NCBI RefSeq assembly: GCF_900021155.1
Contig: NZ_FCNT01000099.1
Coordinates: forward strand, 1 to 32,456
Reading direction: 5' to 3'
Source of the DNA: Alistipes sp. CHKCI003
GTDB lineage: Bacteria > Bacteroidota > Bacteroidia > Bacteroidales > Rikenellaceae
Length of the DNA: 32,456 bases
The notes beneath the pieces are model-generated. The model saw nothing but the letters and a program-made list of their open reading frames with translations. It had not been told where the DNA came from and did no database searches. This document shows positions 16,078 through 24,048 of this stretch, in pieces. The number at the start of each line of letters is the position of its first letter. The first letter of the stretch is position 1. The position numbers and the translations under genes are program-made.

Positions 16078-18364
16078 GGTCTCGACGGATTTCGATCGTT
16101 ACTTTTTCAGCGACGGGGAACGTGCCGCACTCGGCCGTCAGCACGCCATCCCGCCATGTCCAGTCGCCGCACGCCGCACCGTTCACCGTTACCGACGCAG
16201 GTTCGGGCGCGCCGACCAGCTCCACGCGATAGGTGCGCTCCGCCACAGCCTCGGGATAGCTGCCTCGGGGAGCCTCGACCGTGAAGCGCTGCGGGCCGTC
16301 GGCCGTGCCGTCGTAGACGAGCAGCGTCCGGCGGCAGGCCCCTCGCTCGTAGTCGAAGTTCTCGCCTTCGTCCTCGTAGAGGTCGAACTCCGTATGGCAC
16401 GCCGCGGCGGGAGCATAGGCCCGCAGCACGAGCGTTTCGAGCGGGGCGCTCACGCAATCGGCCGGAACCGCCATCGGGATCAGCGCGCCCGCCTTGACGT
16501 AGAGCGGAAAGGTGCAGATGTCCGACACGCGCGAGATCTCGCGGCCGCCCGCCACGGATTCGGCGGTGAAATAGTCGTACCACAACCCCTCGGGCAGCCA
16601 GAGCGAACGCTCGGTCAGTCCGTGCTGTCCGTCGCCCGAAGGACGCATCGCCGGCGCCGCGAGCATCGCGTCGCCGAAAAGGAATTCGTCGTAACGATAC
16701 GACTCGTCGGCACCCGGATAGTCGATATAAAGACCGCGGCAGAGCGTTACGCCCGTGTCGTGCGCACGACGCATCATCGTATAGATATAGGGGTTGAGCG
16801 CCGCACGCAGACGCACCGAACGGCGGAGCGACTCCTCCACGGTCGGCCCCCACTCCCACGGCAGACGCGAGCCGCCGTCCCAGCCGTCGGGACAACTCTT
16901 GGCCGGGAACCAGAACACGTCCTTCTTGGCATGGAAACGCATGAGAGGCGAGACCGCGCCGAGCTGCGTCCAGCGGGCGAACATCTCCCCGTCGGGGATA
17001 TAACCGTCGGCACCCTGCGGCATGTAGCCGCCGATGTCGTGCGACCAGTTGACGCCGTTGTTGGCCCCCTTGATCGTCGCTTCGAGCGTATAGCGCATCG
17101 TGGCCCACGTGGCGTAGGTGTCGCCCGAGAATCCGGCGGGATAGCGGTGGTTGCAAAGCGTGTAGCTGTGCAGGCGGTTGAGCACCAGCGGACGCCGGCC
17201 CGTCCCCTCCGAAAGGTATTTCCGGTAGAGTTCGGACGAGTAGATCGAATTGGCACCGTCGACCCAGTGGAAATCGAAGCCGTCGGCGATCATGTCCGCG
17301 AGGTAGAGGTCGTAGAAAGCCTTGAAGTGGCGTTCGTTGCGCGTGTCGTACTGCACGACGCAGATCTCCGGTTCGAACGACGGACCGGCCACGATCGACC
17401 GCTCGTAGTCGAGCCCCGCACGGCGGCAGAATTCGCGCACCTTGGGATCGTCCTTGTAGATGCAGCCCGAGTGGTGGTTGAAACCGGTCTTCACGTGCTG
17501 CTCGTCGCACCAGCGCTGGAAAGCGCGCATGTCGGGGAAGTTCACCGTATCGTATTTGTAGCCGTACCAGTGGTCGACGTGCCAGCACATGTCGAGGATC
17601 ACGGCGTCGAGCGGAATGCGCTCCTCGCGGAAACGGGCGACGATCCGCTTGTAATCCTCGTCATCGTAATCCTTCCAGCGGCTCCAGATCAGGCCGAGCG
17701 ACCACTTGGGATACATCGGGATCGGACCGGCCACGGCATAGAAGTCGGCGAACGCCGTGCGATAGTCCTCGCCGTAGCACATCACGTAGAGTTCGTCGAA
17801 TGCCTCGCCCGCACGATAGAGATTCAGCGCGTCGGGCGTGTGTTTGAGCACCGTGTAGCCGCGTCGGCTCAGAATACCGTCCATCGGTATGCGGCGGTAC
17901 TCCCACTTCGAGGTGATGTCGTTCTGCTCGGCATGGCATCTGGGACCGTCGCAGTTGTCGAGCGCTCCGACCACGCCGCCCAGATTGGCTCCGTCCTCCG
18001 CATCGAGCCGCGCCACGACGGGCAGCGAGCCGTCCGCCGGCTCCACGCGCACGCCGCCTTCCGCCAGCGGCAGCGAGGGATCGTAGACCACGGTCATGCG
18101 GTCGGTCGCAATGCGGAACACGCCGCCGGTCTGCGCCACGGTGTACTCCACCGGAGCGGACGGCAGCGCCACCACGCCGAGGTCGGTCCGCACGGGCGCG
18201 AAACGGTAGCCGTCGCCTTCGCGGACGGAGAACATCGTGGGCGAAAGCACCTCGATGCGCGCCTTGCGGAACGACACGGCGTTTCCCGCACGGCGGTACT
18301 CCTTGGCTTCGGTCCACGCCGCCGAGAGGAGCAGGAGGACCGTCAAAATCTTTTTCAGGTTCAT
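16064..18364 (-). CDS. GH31 family alpha-glycosidase, exported
   Basis: GH31 retaining alpha-glycosidase of 766 residues. The family covers alpha-glucosidases, alpha-xylosidases and alpha-galactosidases. The ATG at 18364 gives a clean signal peptide (MNLKKILTVLLLLSAAWTEA); a GTG three codons upstream is possible but less likely. An N-terminal galactose-mutarotase-like domain (to ~190) precedes the barrel. The nucleophile is D369 in FHWVDG and the acid/base D415 in GFSGDTYATW, preceded by the usual R..P element (RPLVLNR). C-terminal beta domains follow. The nucleophile region lacks the common WxDMNE wording, so the specificity is not the textbook alpha-glucosidase. In this locus removal of alpha-galactose or alpha-glucose branches from manno-oligosaccharides is likely. 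It starts 19 bases after the GH97 stop and overlaps the next gene by 14 bases. Confidence 0.85.
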   Translation of the reverse strand: MNLKKILTVLLLLSAAWTEAKEYRRAGNAVSFRKARIEVLSPTMFSVREGDGYRFAPVRTDLGVVALPSAPVEYTVAQTGGVFRIATDRMTVVYDPSLPLAEGGVRVEPADGSLPVVARLDAEDGANLGGVVGALDNCDGPRCHAEQNDITSKWEYRRIPMDGILSRRGYTVLKHTPDALNLYRAGEAFDELYVMCYGEDYRTAFADFYAVAGPIPMYPKWSLGLIWSRWKDYDDEDYKRIVARFREERIPLDAVILDMCWHVDHWYGYKYDTVNFPDMRAFQRWCDEQHVKTGFNHHSGCIYKDDPKVREFCRRAGLDYERSIVAGPSFEPEICVVQYDTRNERHFKAFYDLYLADMIADGFDFHWVDGANSIYSSELYRKYLSEGTGRRPLVLNRLHSYTLCNHRYPAGFSGDTYATWATMRYTLEATIKGANNGVNWSHDIGGYMPQGADGYIPDGEMFARWTQLGAVSPLMRFHAKKDVFWFPAKSCPDGWDGGSRLPWEWGPTVEESLRRSVRLRAALNPYIYTMMRRAHDTGVTLCRGLYIDYPGADESYRYDEFLFGDAMLAAPAMRPSGDGQHGLTERSLWLPEGLWYDYFTAESVAGGREISRVSDICTFPLYVKAGALIPMAVPADCVSAPLETLVLRAYAPAAACHTEFDLYEDEGENFDYERGACRRTLLVYDGTADGPQRFTVEAPRGSYPEAVAERTYRVELVGAPEPASVTVNGAACGDWTWRDGVLTAECGTFPVAEKVTIEIRRDHENS

Positions 18365-18383
18365 TTTCAGCACTTTTTATCGG

Positions 18384-20366
18384 TTAATTCTCTTGGGGAA
18401 CGAAGCGTATCGCGGCGCCGCCGCCCGCAGCCATCCGCAAGACGATGCGGTCGCCGCGGCGAAGCGTTTCGGTGCGTTTCAGGAGCCGGTTCGGATCGTC
18501 TGCGGCATCGGGATCGTCGGTGTAGATCTCGGCCCTATAGACGCCCTCGCCGAGGAAATCGGCGTCGAACGCGATCTCGCGCTCCTCGCAGCCGTTGATC
18601 GCTCCGAGCCACCACGCCGCGCCCGAGCGGCGCGCCACGCAGACATACTCGCCGACAGCGGCGGCCGGCACCACCGTCCGGTCCCAGACGGTAGGCACCG
18701 CGCGCACGAACTCGAATCCGGCCTGCCCCTCGTAGGCCGCCGGCGCATCGCACACCATGCCCAGATAGCTCTCCAGCACCACGTACATACCGAGCATGTG
18801 GCAGCGCGTGCCCGTTACCCACGGATTCGAATAGCGGATCCGGAACCGGTCCTCCGGCACGGCGCGGAAACCTCCGAGGTGGTAGTCCGTGGCACCCGCC
18901 AGCAGACGCGTGAAGGGGATCGAGATGTCGAGCCGCGGCCCCACGTCCTTCGACCACTTGTAGCACTCGTAGTTGCGCGTCCCCTCGCGGGTGAATTCGT
19001 TGGGATAGGTGCGGTTGAGCCCCGAGGGTTTCGACGATCCGTGGAACTGCACGAAGAGCTTGTGCTCCGCGGCCTTGCGCAGGATCTCCTCTTGGATGCG
19101 GATCATCTCCTGATCGTCGCGGTCCATGAAGTCGACCATCATGCCCCGCACGCCCCACCGTTCGAAGAGGTCGAACGCCTCGTCGATCCGCGCATAGAGC
19201 GGCTTCCAGTTGACCCACAGGTGGATGCCCACCCCCTGCGAAGCGGCGTAGTCGCAGACGGCCTGCATGTCGAGCGACTTCACGGGGCGCGTTACGTCGG
19301 CCGTCGGCGAGGGGAACTCGAAGCTCATGTTCCCGTCCGTGTACCACGGCTGCTCGGCATAGCCGTAGATCGAGTGGTATTCGATCCCGCTGCGGGCGGC
19401 GAAGTCGATGTAGTACTTGTTGGTCATGAAGTTGCTGCCCGCAAGGAAGGTCGTGTCGGGCACCGCGCAGCCGTTCCACCACGAAAAGGTGGTCTTGCCG
19501 GGCCGGATCCACGAGGTGTCGGCCACGGCGCACGGATCGTTCAGACTCGTGAGGATGTTCGATGCGATGAGCGTGCCGGCATCCGGTCCGATCATCGCCA
19601 CGCGCCACGGCGTGCGGTGCGGCAGCTCGGCCCGCACCTTCTCTCGCTGCTGCCCCGGCAGCGGCGAGAGCTTGCCCCGCAGGGCCCCCTCCTCGCGCAT
19701 CAGGTACATGCCCGCATAATCCCGCACGGCGGCTTCGGTGAGAGCCATGCAGACGCCTCCGTCGTACCGGAACAGGGCGGGCATCTCGATGAGCTTGCCC
19801 TCGTCGAGCGCACTGCACGGCCTCTGCGCATAGAACCCTTCGTGCGAGGTGGTGTAGGAGTCCAGATACATCGACAACACTTCGGGGTCGCCGGCAGGGT
19901 CGAACGCGGTCAGCTCGTCGTACATGACATAGGATTTCCATCCCTCCTGCTCGGGAAACTCGTAGCGGAAAGCCGCGCCGTCGTCGAACACGCGCACCAC
20001 GAGGTCGACCCGGCGATGCGGCGCCTCGCGTTCGAGAAGCGGGATCCGCGCCTCGTTGTAGGGATCCTCCACATGCGAGCTCTTGCCGGCGAGGAGGTCG
20101 TAGCGCTCCACGCCGCGGCGGCGGACGATGCGGCCCGCGCGGAGGCCGCGGCCGAAGGTCCCGCTGTCGAACTCGAAGCCCAGACGGGCCCCCTCGATAA
20201 GCGGCATTCCTCCGTAAGAGATGTCGTAAGTCGGAAAGTCCTCCCCGGTCAGACGCACCGTCATGCGGATGCGGCCGCCGGGCGACTTCACGGTCGCGGT
20301 TTTCTGAGCGTGCACCGCCCCGCACATCGCAAGAACGGCCGCACACAGTGTAATGAGTTTTTTCAT
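18384..20366 (-). CDS. GH97 retaining alpha-galactosidase, periplasmic
   Basis: Family GH97 enzyme of 660 residues with an Sec signal peptide (MKKLITLCAAVLAMCGAVHA). GH97 holds inverting alpha-glucosidases (SusB type, catalytic glutamates) and retaining alpha-galactosidases with an aspartate nucleophile. Here GMMVDFMDRDDQ places an aspartate (D412) where the retaining alpha-galactosidase BT1871 of Bacteroides thetaiotaomicron has its nucleophile, so alpha-galactosidase is favoured. An N-terminal beta-sandwich (to ~270), a barrel and a C-terminal beta domain are all present. Galactose removal fits galactomannan. The start codon overlaps the stop of the GH26 gene as ATGA (20363-20366), so the two are translationally coupled. 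A longer reading frame runs upstream in this phase through the GH26 gene but is a shadow. Confidence 0.88.
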   Translation of the reverse strand: MKKLITLCAAVLAMCGAVHAQKTATVKSPGGRIRMTVRLTGEDFPTYDISYGGMPLIEGARLGFEFDSGTFGRGLRAGRIVRRRGVERYDLLAGKSSHVEDPYNEARIPLLEREAPHRRVDLVVRVFDDGAAFRYEFPEQEGWKSYVMYDELTAFDPAGDPEVLSMYLDSYTTSHEGFYAQRPCSALDEGKLIEMPALFRYDGGVCMALTEAAVRDYAGMYLMREEGALRGKLSPLPGQQREKVRAELPHRTPWRVAMIGPDAGTLIASNILTSLNDPCAVADTSWIRPGKTTFSWWNGCAVPDTTFLAGSNFMTNKYYIDFAARSGIEYHSIYGYAEQPWYTDGNMSFEFPSPTADVTRPVKSLDMQAVCDYAASQGVGIHLWVNWKPLYARIDEAFDLFERWGVRGMMVDFMDRDDQEMIRIQEEILRKAAEHKLFVQFHGSSKPSGLNRTYPNEFTREGTRNYECYKWSKDVGPRLDISIPFTRLLAGATDYHLGGFRAVPEDRFRIRYSNPWVTGTRCHMLGMYVVLESYLGMVCDAPAAYEGQAGFEFVRAVPTVWDRTVVPAAAVGEYVCVARRSGAAWWLGAINGCEEREIAFDADFLGEGVYRAEIYTDDPDAADDPNRLLKRTETLRRGDRIVLRMAAGGGAAIRFVPQEN

Positions 20367-21469
20367 CGGATGTCTCTGTTCATCAAAATTCGTTCGGAAG
20401 CGATCCACGCTTCGAAATCCGCCTGCGACGGGTGGCCCTTGTAGGGCACGTAGAAGTGGCCGGGTTTGTCGGGCTCCCAAGCGTTGCGCCAGAAGAGGAT
20501 CCATGCCACGGGATATTCCTCCGTCAGCGGCGCGACGATGCGTGAGAAGTAGCGCTCCGCGGCGAGCCCCTCGGCTCCCGTCTCGGCCATCACCGCCACC
20601 TTGCCCGCACGGGCGGCATAGGCGGTTACGATCGACAGATTGCGGCGCATGCGCTCCGTGTAGCGTGCGGCGGCCGCCTCGCCGCTGCCGAAAAGGTAGA
20701 GGTCGAAACCGACGACATCGACCCACTCGTCGCCCGGATAGCGCTCCAGATAGGCGGCCTCGTCGGCCACGTCGGTCGGCGAGTAGGCGTAGAGCACGTT
20801 GTGCACTCCGCGCACGCCGCGCAGATGCTCCACCGTCATGCGCCACAGGGCCTTGTACTCCTCGGGCGAGCACCACTCGGCGCCCCACCAGAACCACGAA
20901 GCGGTCTGCTCGTGGTAGAGTCGCAGCACGACGGGGATAGGCCGCCCCTCCGCATCCCGGAGCGAGCCGAGGAAATCGGCCACGCGGTCGAGCCGGCCGA
21001 GCCATTCTTCGTGCGCCGCGCCTCCGGGCAGGAGCTCCGCCACGACGCGCGCGCCGCAGTCCCACGTCGAACCGCCCGTGAGGATATTGTCGGCATGCCA
21101 GCTGACGGTCGAAATGCCGCCGCGCGCATCTACCTCGGCAATCCCGCGGCGGATGTCGTCGAAGCGTACCGAGTCCAGACTGTATGCGGTTCCGAGTTCG
21201 ACGCGGCCGATCTCCCAGCCCGTAACGGCGGGATAGTCGCCCGTGCAGTCGTACACGTCCGAAAAACCGTATTCGCGGCGCTGGTATCCGTAGGCGAGGT
21301 CGTCCTGATGGCCGACCATCACCCCGCGCGCGGACAGATCGAAAAGCCGCCCGTACAACGCGCAGGTCTTCGCCGTCGCCGCCCCGTCCGTCGGGGCGGG
21401 CGTTTTCGCGCCGCCGGCACAACCCGCCAGAAGGGCGCCTCCCGCGGCGATCGTAAGCAATCGTTTCAT
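20363..21469 (-). CDS. GH26 beta-mannanase lipoprotein
   Basis: GH26 endo- or exo-beta-1,4-mannanase of 368 residues, a lipoprotein (MKRLLTIAAGGALLAGC, C17) and so on the outer membrane. The barrel shows MVGHQDDLAYG near 51, WEIGRVE and SWHADN, the acid/base E187 in RLYHEQTASWFWWG, and the nucleophile E296 in MAETGAEG. Canonical GH26 enzymes have HEMNGSWFWWG; here M-N-G is replaced by Q-T-A, a change next to the catalytic residue. It is more similar in layout to the GH26 half of the protein at 9220 than to GH5. It starts 7 bases after the GH130 stop and ends in a 4-base overlap with GH97. Confidence 0.9.
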   Translation of the reverse strand: MKRLLTIAAGGALLAGCAGGAKTPAPTDGAATAKTCALYGRLFDLSARGVMVGHQDDLAYGYQRREYGFSDVYDCTGDYPAVTGWEIGRVELGTAYSLDSVRFDDIRRGIAEVDARGGISTVSWHADNILTGGSTWDCGARVVAELLPGGAAHEEWLGRLDRVADFLGSLRDAEGRPIPVVLRLYHEQTASWFWWGAEWCSPEEYKALWRMTVEHLRGVRGVHNVLYAYSPTDVADEAAYLERYPGDEWVDVVGFDLYLFGSGEAAAARYTERMRRNLSIVTAYAARAGKVAVMAETGAEGLAAERYFSRIVAPLTEEYPVAWILFWRNAWEPDKPGHFYVPYKGHPSQADFEAWIASERILMNRDIR

Positions 21470-21476
21470 AAAAACA

Positions 21477-22652
21477 TTATCGGATGAAAGGTTTGTTGCG
21501 GTCGATCAGATCGCAGAGTACGCCGACCGAGGCGGCGCTGCGGTATCCGTCGGGCGCAGTGTTGAAACAATAGTCGAGCAGACGGTCCACCGACGAGACG
21601 GCCACGTGCAGCCGCGTATCGCACGAGGCGTAGTAGATGTAGACCGTGCCGTCGGGATCGGCGATCCAGCCGTTGCAGAAGAGCACGTTCGGCACGTCGC
21701 CCGTGCGTTCGCCGCCCACGGGGGCCATGAAGTGTCCGGCCGGCTCGGCGACGACGCGCGAAGGGTCGTCGAGCGCCGTTACGTAGAGGTAGAGCACATA
21801 GCGCAGTCCGGCGGCGCACATCCTCACGCCGTGGGCCATATGGAGCCAGCCGCGGGGCGTCTTGATCGGATGGGGGCCCTCGCCGTTCTTGCACTCCTTG
21901 ATCGTATGGTAACGGCGCATGTTGATGATCCGCTCGTCGCGCACCTCGGCGCGGGTCATGTCGTCCACCAGAGCCCAGCCGATGCCGCCGCCGCTACCGG
22001 CGTCGATGAAGCCGTCCTGCGGACGGGTGTAGAGCGCGTATTTCCCCTCCACGAACTCGGGATGGAGCACCACGTTGCGCTGCTGCCCCGAACACTTCAG
22101 GTCGGGCAGGCGCTCCCACGTCTCGAAATCGCGCGTGCGGGCGATGCCCGCGGCGGCTACGGCGGCCGACAGGTCGCGGGGTGCCGAGAGGTCCTTGCGT
22201 TCGGTGCAGAAGATGCCGTAGATCCAGCCGTCCTCGTGGGCCGTGAGGCGCATGTCGTAGACGTTCGTATCGGGTTCTTCGGTTTCGGGCATGCGCACCG
22301 GATAGTCGCGGAAACGGAAGCGGTCCACGCCGCTGGAGCTTTCGGCCACGGCGAAGAACGACTTGCGGTCGTTGCCCTCGACACGCACCACGAGCAGGTA
22401 TTTGCCGTCGTGGCGGATGGCTCCGGCATTGAACGTCCCGTTGATCCCGAAGCGCTCCATGAAGTAGGGATTGCGCTCGGGCGAAAGGTCGTAGCGCCAC
22501 TCGACGGGCGTATGCAGGCGCGTCAGCACCGGATATTCGTAACGCTCATAGATGCCGTTCCCGGGCAGCAAAGACGTGTTTTTGCGGACAAGGAGCCGGT
22601 CGTGCTCCTCGCAGACCGCACGGAAACGGTCTTGGAACAAAGTTTCTGTCAT
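21477..22652 (-). CDS. GH130 4-O-beta-D-mannosyl-D-glucose phosphorylase
   Basis: Cytoplasmic phosphorylase, 391 residues with no signal peptide, the usual size of this group. It uses phosphate to split Man-beta-1,4-Glc into mannose 1-phosphate and glucose. The sequence follows the GH130 subfamily 1 pattern as characterised in Bacteroides fragilis: [35 protein letters not shown], then [21 protein letters not shown] with the aspartate expected to protonate via the substrate. Subfamily 2 (beta-1,4-mannooligosaccharide phosphorylase) is the alternative. It is the first enzyme of the operon after the binding proteins, separated from them by a hairpin. In the known pathway a mannobiose 2-epimerase makes its substrate; no such gene is in the window. 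Confidence 0.9.
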   Translation of the reverse strand: MTETLFQDRFRAVCEEHDRLLVRKNTSLLPGNGIYERYEYPVLTRLHTPVEWRYDLSPERNPYFMERFGINGTFNAGAIRHDGKYLLVVRVEGNDRKSFFAVAESSSGVDRFRFRDYPVRMPETEEPDTNVYDMRLTAHEDGWIYGIFCTERKDLSAPRDLSAAVAAAGIARTRDFETWERLPDLKCSGQQRNVVLHPEFVEGKYALYTRPQDGFIDAGSGGGIGWALVDDMTRAEVRDERIINMRRYHTIKECKNGEGPHPIKTPRGWLHMAHGVRMCAAGLRYVLYLYVTALDDPSRVVAEPAGHFMAPVGGERTGDVPNVLFCNGWIADPDGTVYIYYASCDTRLHVAVSSVDRLLDYCFNTAPDGYRSAASVGVLCDLIDRNKPFIR

Positions 22653-22730
22653 ATCGAATTCTTATCCTGTATAAGTGTGTGTGTTTCGGTAGGGAATCCC
22701 GAGGTGCGGCGGCTTCCGGACGGCGGAAAC

Positions 22731-22769
22731 GGGCGCGGTGCGGTACCCGCCCCGCGCCGCACCGCACCC
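22731..22769 (-). promoter_or_regulatory. intercistronic hairpin between binding proteins and enzymes
   Basis: A 13-bp stem (22731-22743 with 22757-22769, one G-U pair on the minus strand) closes a 13-base loop, 8 bases after the stop of the glycan-binding protein. No T-run follows on the minus strand. It could protect the upstream SusC-SusD-binding protein mRNA from 3' decay or partly stop transcription, making the enzymes less abundant than the transport proteins. Confidence 0.5.
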
Positions 22770-22776
22770 GTTCCGG

Positions 22777-24015
22777 TCATTTCACGGCGATCTTCTTCAC
22801 GAAGCGCAGGTTCCAGAAATAGAACTCCACGTCGCCCGCCTCCTCGCGCTGCATGGCCACCTTGAAATTCAACCGTTCGTCCTTATTGACATAGGGCTCC
22901 TCGGCGATCTTGAGCGACGTCTTGTCGCCCTCCGCGAGCGCGGGGAAAAGATCGGCCACCTCGAACGAGACGGTCCGCCACTCGCCCATCGTGTTGAGCG
23001 CCACGCCGTCGTTCGAGCTGGCGGGGTCCCACATGAAGAGTTTGTCGACCGCCTCGCTCTCGGCAATGCCGAGGCGGACGTAACGCGCCAGCGGCGTACC
23101 GGCCGGATTGAGGATCTCCATCTTCACGCACCAATCGTCGGGATTGGCCACCAGATCGGCCGCCGTGTCGTCGAGCCAGAAGTGGGTGATCATCACGTTC
23201 TCGTACCCCCACGTGCCGGCGAAATTCTTCTTGATCCAGACGATCCAGCGGAACATCGGAGCCGCCGGCTCGGTATCCTCCTTCACCTCGGTGATGCCCG
23301 TGGGCCACCAGCCGTCGCCCCACGTGCGGTCGTCGTTGGTGAGGATCGGAATGCCCGGCTCGCGGAACGGCACCTCGACGGGCGTCGCCAACTCGGGCGT
23401 CTCGATGGTCAGATACGACGCGGCATCCGTCGGCGTACCTTCCGGAATGCGGATGCTGAACGACCCGGCATCGCCGGCAATCATGTCGACGGGCTGTCCG
23501 TTGAACGAGAGCGTGGCGTTGACCGTGTCGATTCCGTAGAGGTCGAACTCGCGGCCCATGACCCGCACCGTGTCGCAGTCGGCGGCGAAATCGTTCTCGA
23601 AACCGTCGATCTTCAGCTCCGGAAGCGTTACTTCGAGCGGTGCGGACACTTCGCCGCGGCGCGTTACGATCCGCAGCGTGTTGGTTACGGTTCCCGGGAG
23701 CTTGCGCGGCACGATCAGTTCGAGCCGATGGCGCTTGGCGAAGACCTCCTTCAGATCGAGTTCGAGGTCGTTGATCGCCACCGATTCCAAATCGGTGAGG
23801 TTGTCGCCGAACACGGCGATCGACTGGTCGAGCGCCGCCACGGAGATCACCGTCGCGGTGTCGGCCGAGGTCGTGATTTTACGGATCGAGGGTGCGCCGT
23901 CCGACACCAGATCATCGTCCCAGCCGTCGTTCATGTCCACCACGTCGTTGCAGGCTCCGAGCGCAAGGGCGGCCGTCAGGGCGGCGACCGCATATTTGAA
24001 TGATGTGAATTTCAT
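22777..24015 (-). CDS. surface glycan-binding lipoprotein (SusE-position, IPT/TIG type)
   Basis: Lipoprotein of 412 residues (signal peptide to LALGAC, C22) in the place held by SusE-like or surface glycan-binding proteins in PULs. After a short acidic spacer come two or three Ig-like IPT/TIG repeats: the ITTSADTATVISVAALDQSIAVFG unit and the CDTVRVMGREFDLYG unit both show the 'function as G-x-F/L' pattern. A C-terminal beta-sandwich (~235-412) with many tryptophans (WGDGWWPTGI, FRWIVWIKK, FWLDD) is likely to bind the glycan. It has no enzymatic motif. It lies 33 bases after SusD and would capture mannan at the surface for the GH26/GH5 enzymes. Confidence 0.8.
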   Translation of the reverse strand: MKFTSFKYAVAALTAALALGACNDVVDMNDGWDDDLVSDGAPSIRKITTSADTATVISVAALDQSIAVFGDNLTDLESVAINDLELDLKEVFAKRHRLELIVPRKLPGTVTNTLRIVTRRGEVSAPLEVTLPELKIDGFENDFAADCDTVRVMGREFDLYGIDTVNATLSFNGQPVDMIAGDAGSFSIRIPEGTPTDAASYLTIETPELATPVEVPFREPGIPILTNDDRTWGDGWWPTGITEVKEDTEPAAPMFRWIVWIKKNFAGTWGYENVMITHFWLDDTAADLVANPDDWCVKMEILNPAGTPLARYVRLGIAESEAVDKLFMWDPASSNDGVALNTMGEWRTVSFEVADLFPALAEGDKTSLKIAEEPYVNKDERLNFKVAMQREEAGDVEFYFWNLRFVKKIAVK

Positions 24016-24048
24016 AGTTCTACAAGTTATTTTTCGGGGTTCGACCGA

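Noticed and set aside
18384..21422. 1012-codon minus-strand frame joining the GH26 region to GH97
   Set aside because: Its first ~350 codons are an out-of-frame reading of the GH26 gene with no domain. The GH97 signal peptide at 20366 marks the true start.
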